Of a stretch of 48,954 nt of DNA, positions 43,735 through 48,954 are shown one piece after another; positions within the stretch are counted from its first letter, which is position 1; every line of letters begins with the position of its first letter. Position numbers and translations under genes: made by a program. Under the pieces are notes generated by a model. That model saw only the letters and a list, made by a program, of their open reading frames with translations, was not told the origin of the DNA and made no database searches. The stretch spans positions 1 through 48,954 of the forward strand of contig JANBQC010000164.1 of assembly GCA_027576995.1 (NCBI GenBank). The letters run 5' to 3'. This DNA is from Dimargaris cristalligena. Taxonomy: Eukaryota; Kickxellomycota; Dimargaritomycetes; Dimargaritales; Dimargaritaceae.

Positions 43735-44047
43735 TTTAAATTGTAGGTTAGTCTACGCCCTTAAAGTAAAACAACCACCTTCACCCCAGCTTGACAGATG
43801 TTTCTAATTCCGCGAAATCTACTATTTTTCTGATCAGTAACCACATGCACTTACTATGCAGGAAAATATTATTATACAACAATGAAATATGCCGAAGGGG
43901 AATGCAAATATTGGAAGTCTATCTAGAAAATATAAAATTGAACGACAGTTATAACGTGAGCACCAGCTTGATTACTGTAGCTAGAGGCCAGCCACAAAAA
44001 TGAAATAGAACTATGATTAAGGAGACCTCGAGTGGTAAAACTGGTCA

Positions 44048-46287
44048 TTAAGAGTGTGGTGTGGGCCACTGGGAAGAGGGTTCGTTCGCAGAGCGGTAGG
44101 CCGTGCTAAGGTGCCCCAGTCCCAATTTGGTCAGGACCGCCTGCTCCTGCTGGTAATAATCCTCGTCGGGGTTAGCAGGAAACACAGCGTGCAGTAGCGA
44201 CTCACCGACCATAATCGAGGAGCCCTGCATCGATGCTTCCATCAAGAGAATTACCACTACGGCATCCTGGACAGTCACCCGAGTCCGCGCCATTAGGCGG
44301 GCGTGGGCCTGCGAGAGGCGGATCAGGCTTTCCAGTAGCCGGACCGTGGTCCGGGCCGCACTGCGCGAGTCGGCCTGGCGCTGCAACTGGTAGTACTGGG
44401 ATAGGATTTGCTGGCTGTGCTGGGTCTGCTGGGGCTGGTAGGTCCCTTTGATAAACTGCAGATACCCCTGTAATTTTTCATAGTTCCAACGATCGCCAGA
44501 TTGGTGGCCCTCCTGTAATGTTTGGCCTTCGGTTTCTAAGATAAATGAGGAAATTGCCCTATAGGACCCGTTGGTAAGCGAGTGCAAATATACAAAAAAA
44601 AAACAAGAGTCGGTGAAATCGGTATTAGCCTGGATGTAGAATACGGGGAAGGAACCTGCATCCAAACCAGGTATGGAGTAGGTGTAAGCGGGGTAGGGGC
44701 ATCCTGTGGTGATATGAGAATCCCATGCACTTACCTATCCCATTCTTCGTTGGGGGTATCCAGAAGAACTAATATCAGGTCGAAGCGACTCAGCAGCGGA
44801 GAGGCCAGAGCCAGGTTGACTGTTAGGCTCTGGTCGGGGTCGTATTTGCCCTTGGGGTTCGTTGCGGCCAGCACGGTACAGCGGGAATTCAGTTTGCACA
44901 CGATGCCGGCCTTGGCAATGGAGATAGTTTGCTGTTCCATGGCCTCCAGGATCGCCGTCTTGTCGTGTTCGCGGATACTTCCAAACTCGTCGATGCAGCA
45001 CAAGCCGCGGTCGGCCAACACCAGTGCTCCGGCCTCAAGCTGCCATTCGCCGCCATCCTTGACCGCCGTGACCGTAAGGCCGGCTGAGCTGGACCCGATC
45101 CCAGTAGTGAGTACCGAGCGGGGCACCAGTTTGGCCGCATACTTGAGGAACTGGGACTTGCCGGTGCCGGGATCGCCGACCAGCAGCAGATGGGTTTCAC
45201 CTCGCACCCGGGTGCCACTCGGGTCGACTCGTTCTACGCCCCCGATGAGAACCAGTAATACCGCCAGTTTGATGATGTAGAGTCCGCACACGGAGTCGCA
45301 GAAACTAGCCAGAATCAAGTTGCGCCCCACCATGGGCCGGCCCCGATACTGGTCCCAAAAGGCGGCAAAATCCGACTTCATTTCCTCGGTCACGGAGACA
45401 CCGGCGCTTTGGTTATTGTGCAGAATCAGGTTATTGGCTAAAATAGTCAGTTCAATGTCGCAGCGGTCGTTTTCGTAGGCGGCCCGCCAGCGCCGAATCA
45501 AGTAGCCGACCACGGTGACATCGTCCCCCGACTTGGCCCGGTCTACCAGGTCGTTCTCCAGAATCACCACGATGGAGTGGGGAATCGACCCCACCGCCAA
45601 TTTGTTCACCTGCTCCTGGATTTTAAGTTCCTGGTAGTCAGTGCACGTATCCCCCACGAACCGACCATCTAAGAGCGCGGTGCTGATGGTCGAGTCACTC
45701 ACCGGCATAAATTTATTGCCCCGGCAGGGCCCGTCCTGTCCGGAAGCCGGTGCTTCGGCCTGGCATCGCACCGGTTTAGGTACGAGATTATATTGTTCCA
45801 TATCGGCCCGCACGCCAAAGATGCCTTTACAGGTGGTGCATGAGTAGAATCGCTGGGTTTCGACTACTTTGACCATGCCGGTTCGGATCACCGTGCCCGT
45901 CAAGCAGAGCAGGGGGCCCATGTCGTCGGAGGAGGGGATCGCGGTCCGGAAGAGCTCGGGGCAGTGAGGCAAGCTAGCGATACGTGCATGGGCCTGTTTC
46001 TTGACGGTCATGTCGGCGTGGAGCGGATGGTTATGCTTCACTCTAACTTGGGCCACCTGGAGAGCCTGGTCCAAAACGGGGAGGAGTTCGGCGGGATAGC
46101 GAAAGAGGCAGTGGCCCAGCTCGGGGCTGGTGTCCAATAGTTCGAGCAGGCTAAAGGGGAACGCATACTGTTGGTTCTCGTCCGGTTCAAATAGCAGAGT
46201 CTGGAGGGGATCGAAATACCGGTCGACCAGTTCGTCTGTCAGGAGGAGTCGGTATTTGTCGAGATCTTCGTCGGCAATGTACTTCAT
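44048..46287 (-). CDS. MCM9: DNA helicase MCM9, two exons, 689 aa
   Basis: MCM9 pairs with MCM8 as a hexameric helicase in homologous recombination and crosslink repair. Exon 1 is 46,287-44,735 and exon 2 is 44,558-44,048. The 176-bp intron has a GTAAGT donor and a CTATAG acceptor, and splits an Arg codon to give [12 protein letters not shown]. The N-terminal OB domain contains a zinc-binding set (Cys150, Cys153, Cys175, Cys188). The AAA+ core has Walker [10 protein letters not shown] (371-379), Walker B LCCIDEF (429-435), sensor ATNPKG (475-480) and arginine finger SRFD (500-503). Exon 2 has the C-terminal lid ([20 protein letters not shown]). The sequences [17 protein letters not shown] and [11 protein letters not shown] with NEEWDR match MCM9 rather than MCM2-8. 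It ends soon after the AAA+ lid and lacks the long C-terminal extension of vertebrate MCM9. TAA stop. Confidence 0.92.
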
Positions 46288-46865
46288 GGAGGTGATAGAG
46301 TATCCGGGTGAACCAATGCGCTGGAAGTTGAGTGGTAGTGCTGCGGATTGTCTGTAGTGAGGTGTTTGGGCTACACCATTCGGTGGTCTCTAGAGAGAGG
46401 ATCGGGCAATGGGGGGAGTAGGGGTGTGCTCGAAAGGCTAGGGGACCAGCAGGCAATTCGCACTAAACTATGTAGAACTGCTGACATATACTTGGGTTCG
46501 AATTGAACTGAGGGTTTGGTAGGGCACAGTGGTCCACGACAAAGGCAGTGGTCGCTATGCCCTAGTAATATCAATTAGACCGCTGTTTCCCAAGTGTTGG
46601 AATAGAATCGGCTTGGTGGACGAATTCCGGCCTTGGGGCTCCAAAAGAGTTTTTTTATTGCAGGCAGGAGTTGGACGCCTTTCGATGCAAGACTTGGTTC
46701 CGTTTTCCTTCCACCACTGTGTCAATTCGACATCGCTTTCTTTATGAAGCTTCAGTGCGCCATTTCCGATCTTACCCATCTTAGTAGGATTCGTATTGCT
46801 GGATTTACTATTTCTCGGACCATTTGATTGATTACCCTCACTTTACACCATTCCACAGGTCAACC
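46288..46865. promoter_or_regulatory. Divergent promoter region between MCM9 and the ZNF706-like gene
   Basis: A 578-bp gap between two divergent starts. Overlapping ORFs run on both strands at 46,529-46,779, including a 74-aa basic minus-strand ORF, but neither has recognisable features. The 50 bases before 46,866 are pyrimidine-rich. No clear TATA box is present. Confidence 0.45.
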
Positions 46866-47422
46866 ATGGCTCGCGGCAAGCAAAAGGAACAGGCAAGGTA
46901 GGTGTGAAATGTGCTGGAACTCTGTGACTCGGCCATCCTCTAAAAGGGTTTAGACCGAGATAGGACCCCCCCCGAGGTCTCTTAATCGCCTGTTTGGATA
47001 GATAACATCGTACATTGAGATATATCTAATATCTCCCAATACTGATTATATGCTGTTGGATTCTCCCCAACCAGAGATAAGGCCCAGAAATCTGCCGAAG
47101 CTCGGAAGGGAGGCAAGTCGCAGCTTGCTGCTCGCGATGCGGGACTGAAAATTATGTGCCCTGTCTGCAAGGTAGGCGTCGTGTTTTGCTGACAATCCGC
47201 TAGTGTTTTTGGCACCAATGTTATAATTGAACCATTTATTTGAGAAATGCTAATTTCTTTACCCCCTTGTCTAGTCAGAAATGTCTAAACCATCTATATG
47301 CCTACTTCGACCCCTTGATTCCGTGATTCTAGAACCCCACCTCCCATTATAAAGTGCTCAAGGAACACATGGAGGCCAAACACCCAAAAGAGCCTGTTCC
47401 TCCTGAAAGCTCATTCCAATAA
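46866..47422 (+). CDS. ZNF706-like small C2H2 zinc-finger protein (SERF-like N-terminus), three exons, 72 aa
   Basis: The exons are 46,866-46,897, 47,075-47,171 and 47,333-47,422. The introns are 177 bp (GTAGGT...CCAG) and 161 bp (GTAGGC...CTAG). The protein begins MARGKQKEQAR, the basic 4F5/SERF-like N-terminus of the family. It is Lys/Ala-rich to about residue 35. It ends in one zinc finger, CPVCKNPTSHYKVLKEHMEAKH (split by the second intron), with C-x2-C-x12-H-x4-H spacing, then PKEPVPPESSFQ. Human ZNF706 is 76 aa with the same layout. Nucleic-acid binding is expected but the role is poorly known. It is too short for simple ORF scans because of the introns. TAA stop. Confidence 0.88.
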
Positions 47423-48624
47423 CTATTCACCATTGACACTCCAATATAGTGGTTCTGTATTGCTGCATAGTGCAGGTTAAAGGGAGGCTTATTTTTATCA
47501 ATTTCTTTATTGGTTTTATCAGAACTAGATTGTTACTGAAAATATCCCTGTCTATCCTAAAATAAGCATTGTTAATGAGCTCATAAGGTGCTGAAAGAGA
47601 GCAGCTGGGACCAGATAAATAATTGTTGATGGCTTATTTGGTGCCTGTTTACCAAAGTTATCTTAGTCATACAACCCAGGTATTTAAACCTGCCTATTTT
47701 ACTCCCTAGTTTGGAGAGATACTAACCCTGAATGAACTAGTCTATATCACCCATCCTTTAACTGTATCCATTTCATATAAAAAACACCTTTATAAAAAAC
47801 TCTATATAATATTCTATTTCATTAATTAATTCATTTATTAAGGCTGTTGAAGAGTGAATTAAAGCAACCACAGTCTTCAAGCTTAAATATATTTATTTTA
47901 TGAAAAACAGAACAATTTATTAAAATACTATAATTATTTTTAAAAAGTAACACCATATTCCATTCTAAGCACCCTTTTATTGGAAACCCCAAAGCATCCC
48001 TATCACCCAGGTTAAACACTTAGTCCTTCAAGAGTCCTGAGGATAGGCTTCTGTGGTGCCATGGGAATTGATGCTGACAGCACACACAGTTGATCCGGCT
48101 GATAGCAAGCAATATGACCATCTAATTTGTGATTTGTACTGATAATAAGCCACTGATGGCAAGTCAATCAAAGCCAGCATTACAAGACTGTGTATTTTTG
48201 TATATTATAATATACATTTTATTTTTATTTGTAAAAAATCATTATATTTTTGTTTGATAGTACTATTGACTGATCCTGAGATGAAAGGAATTGTCCTTTG
48301 TTAAGGGAAAAGTTTCTTAGTGAACAGATAAATTGGGACAATGATACATCACCAATTTGTTTGATGGATGGATAGAGAGACCAATAAAAACATAAACCTG
48401 GCAATATACTGCTGCAAAAGAGAAAGATATCAGTAATCATTATCATTTCTGGCAAATATTATTACTACTGTCCCATTTTTTTAATAAACTTACTTCCATT
48501 TTTAACAATGTCCTTGACTGATGGAACTGAAGCTCAGAAGGGTGTCATAACCATAGGGCCTTTGAACACCATACATGGTGATATGGGGAGTGTAAACCCT
48601 ATGACCACTGAACCCAACACTTCC
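47423..48624. other. CpG-poor intergenic or repeat-derived DNA
   Basis: After the 3' end of the ZNF706-like gene the sequence becomes AT-rich with almost no CG. No gene is seen; the ORF at 48,508-48,693 runs partly into the repeat that follows. Confidence 0.5.
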
Positions 48625-48850
48625 AATGGTAGGTGGGGCTTAGGCTCAGCCAAGTGGGCTATTAACATCAAGTACAGGCATAGTACTAACTAATAAAGGC
48701 TAAGTACAGGTATAGGTAAGGGATGTTCAGCAGGCACACTTACTAGTTAGTACAAAGGGAGTGAGTGTATATAGAATTTATTGGGGGTAAACTAAGGGGT
48801 AAGAATAAGATAAGGAATTTAACTGGGCCTAATAGGGCCTAGTTATACAT
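48625..48850 (-). repeat. LTR-like dispersed repeat, copy B
   Basis: The complement matches 30,386-30,625: TATAACTAGGCCC, CCAATAAATTCTATATACACTCA, AGTAAGTGTGC and AGCCCACTTGGCTGAG blocks in the same order. It is followed directly on the right by a mariner-type terminus. Confidence 0.7.
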
Positions 48851-48954
48851 GGCCTGATCCAAAAGTTTTGTCACTAGTGTGGTGAACTTACCACATTTTT
48901 TACCTACTTTTATTTTTTATCTATTTTTTGCACTTATCGGAAGTACGCCCCTGA
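48851..48954 (+). mobile_element. Start of a second mariner-like element, cut by the window end
   Basis: GGCCTGATCCAAAAGTTTTG, continuing to CACTAGTG, matches the termini of the mariner at 20,490-21,791. The left terminus there shares CTGACCCAAAAGTTTTGTC and the right shares CACTAGTGA. It is followed by 75 bp also found inverted at 32,835-32,912. The internal part lies beyond the window. Confidence 0.65.

Noticed and set aside
46490..46505. B-box-like GGTTCGAATT as a tRNA gene
   Set aside because: The final position of the B box is wrong, and no acceptor stem or A box lies at the right distance.

Overview
The window reads as nuclear DNA of a eukaryote, most likely an early-diverging filamentous fungus. 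The evidence is GT-AG introns with GTAAGT/GTATGT-like donors, compact genes, orthologues of standard opisthokont genes, clusters of small secreted proteins without recognisable homologues, and decayed transposons. A mycoparasitic or otherwise host-associated lifestyle would fit the secreted genes, but that is inference. No rRNA, tRNA or CRISPR was found by eye.

Layout. At 1-95 there is a fragment of a dispersed repeat. From about 95 to 2,760 there is a block carrying a secreted-protein gene (1,481-2,371, +). This block is repeated in inverted orientation at about 16,865-19,540, with a paralogue on the minus strand (18,120-17,284); a third, more distant paralogue lies at 10,885-10,295. At 7,511-6,228 is a second kind of secreted protein. 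At 12,515-16,756 is an intronless SLC12/Vhc1-like cation-chloride cotransporter. At 20,490-21,791 is a dead mariner element. Four housekeeping genes follow on the minus strand: GPI7/PIG-G (25,565-22,641), XPF/Rad1 (29,233-26,271), SRP72 (40,197-37,827) and MCM9 (46,287-44,048). MCM9 is divergent from a ZNF706-like gene (46,866-47,422, +). From 29,300 to 33,600 and from 47,450 to the end, the DNA is CpG-poor and repeat-derived. Between SRP72 and the repeat zone lies a secreted F-box gene (35,158-33,717). A decayed relative of it lies at 42,353-40,814.

Two lineage-specific secreted families stand out. Family 1 (three genes) has a signal peptide, a core with two conserved cysteines and a Pro/Gln/Asn/Tyr-rich tail. 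In every copy a stop codon or frameshift separates part or all of the tail from the core, yet the tail stays open and, in the two close copies, conserved down to a shared TAA. Family 2 (two apparently intact genes and one wreck) has a signal peptide plus a common helical-looking C-terminal domain. One intact member, and more weakly the wreck, carry an F-box just after the signal peptide. A secreted F-box protein is unusual and is the best candidate here for an undescribed host-interaction system.

The housekeeping genes act independently: GPI-anchor side-chain modification, ER targeting by SRP, structure-specific DNA repair, recombination-linked helicase and ion transport. Seven of the nine introns I could place are 161-180 bp long. 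The repeats show CpG to TpG/CpA decay, pointing to cytosine methylation or a RIP-like process aimed at transposons.
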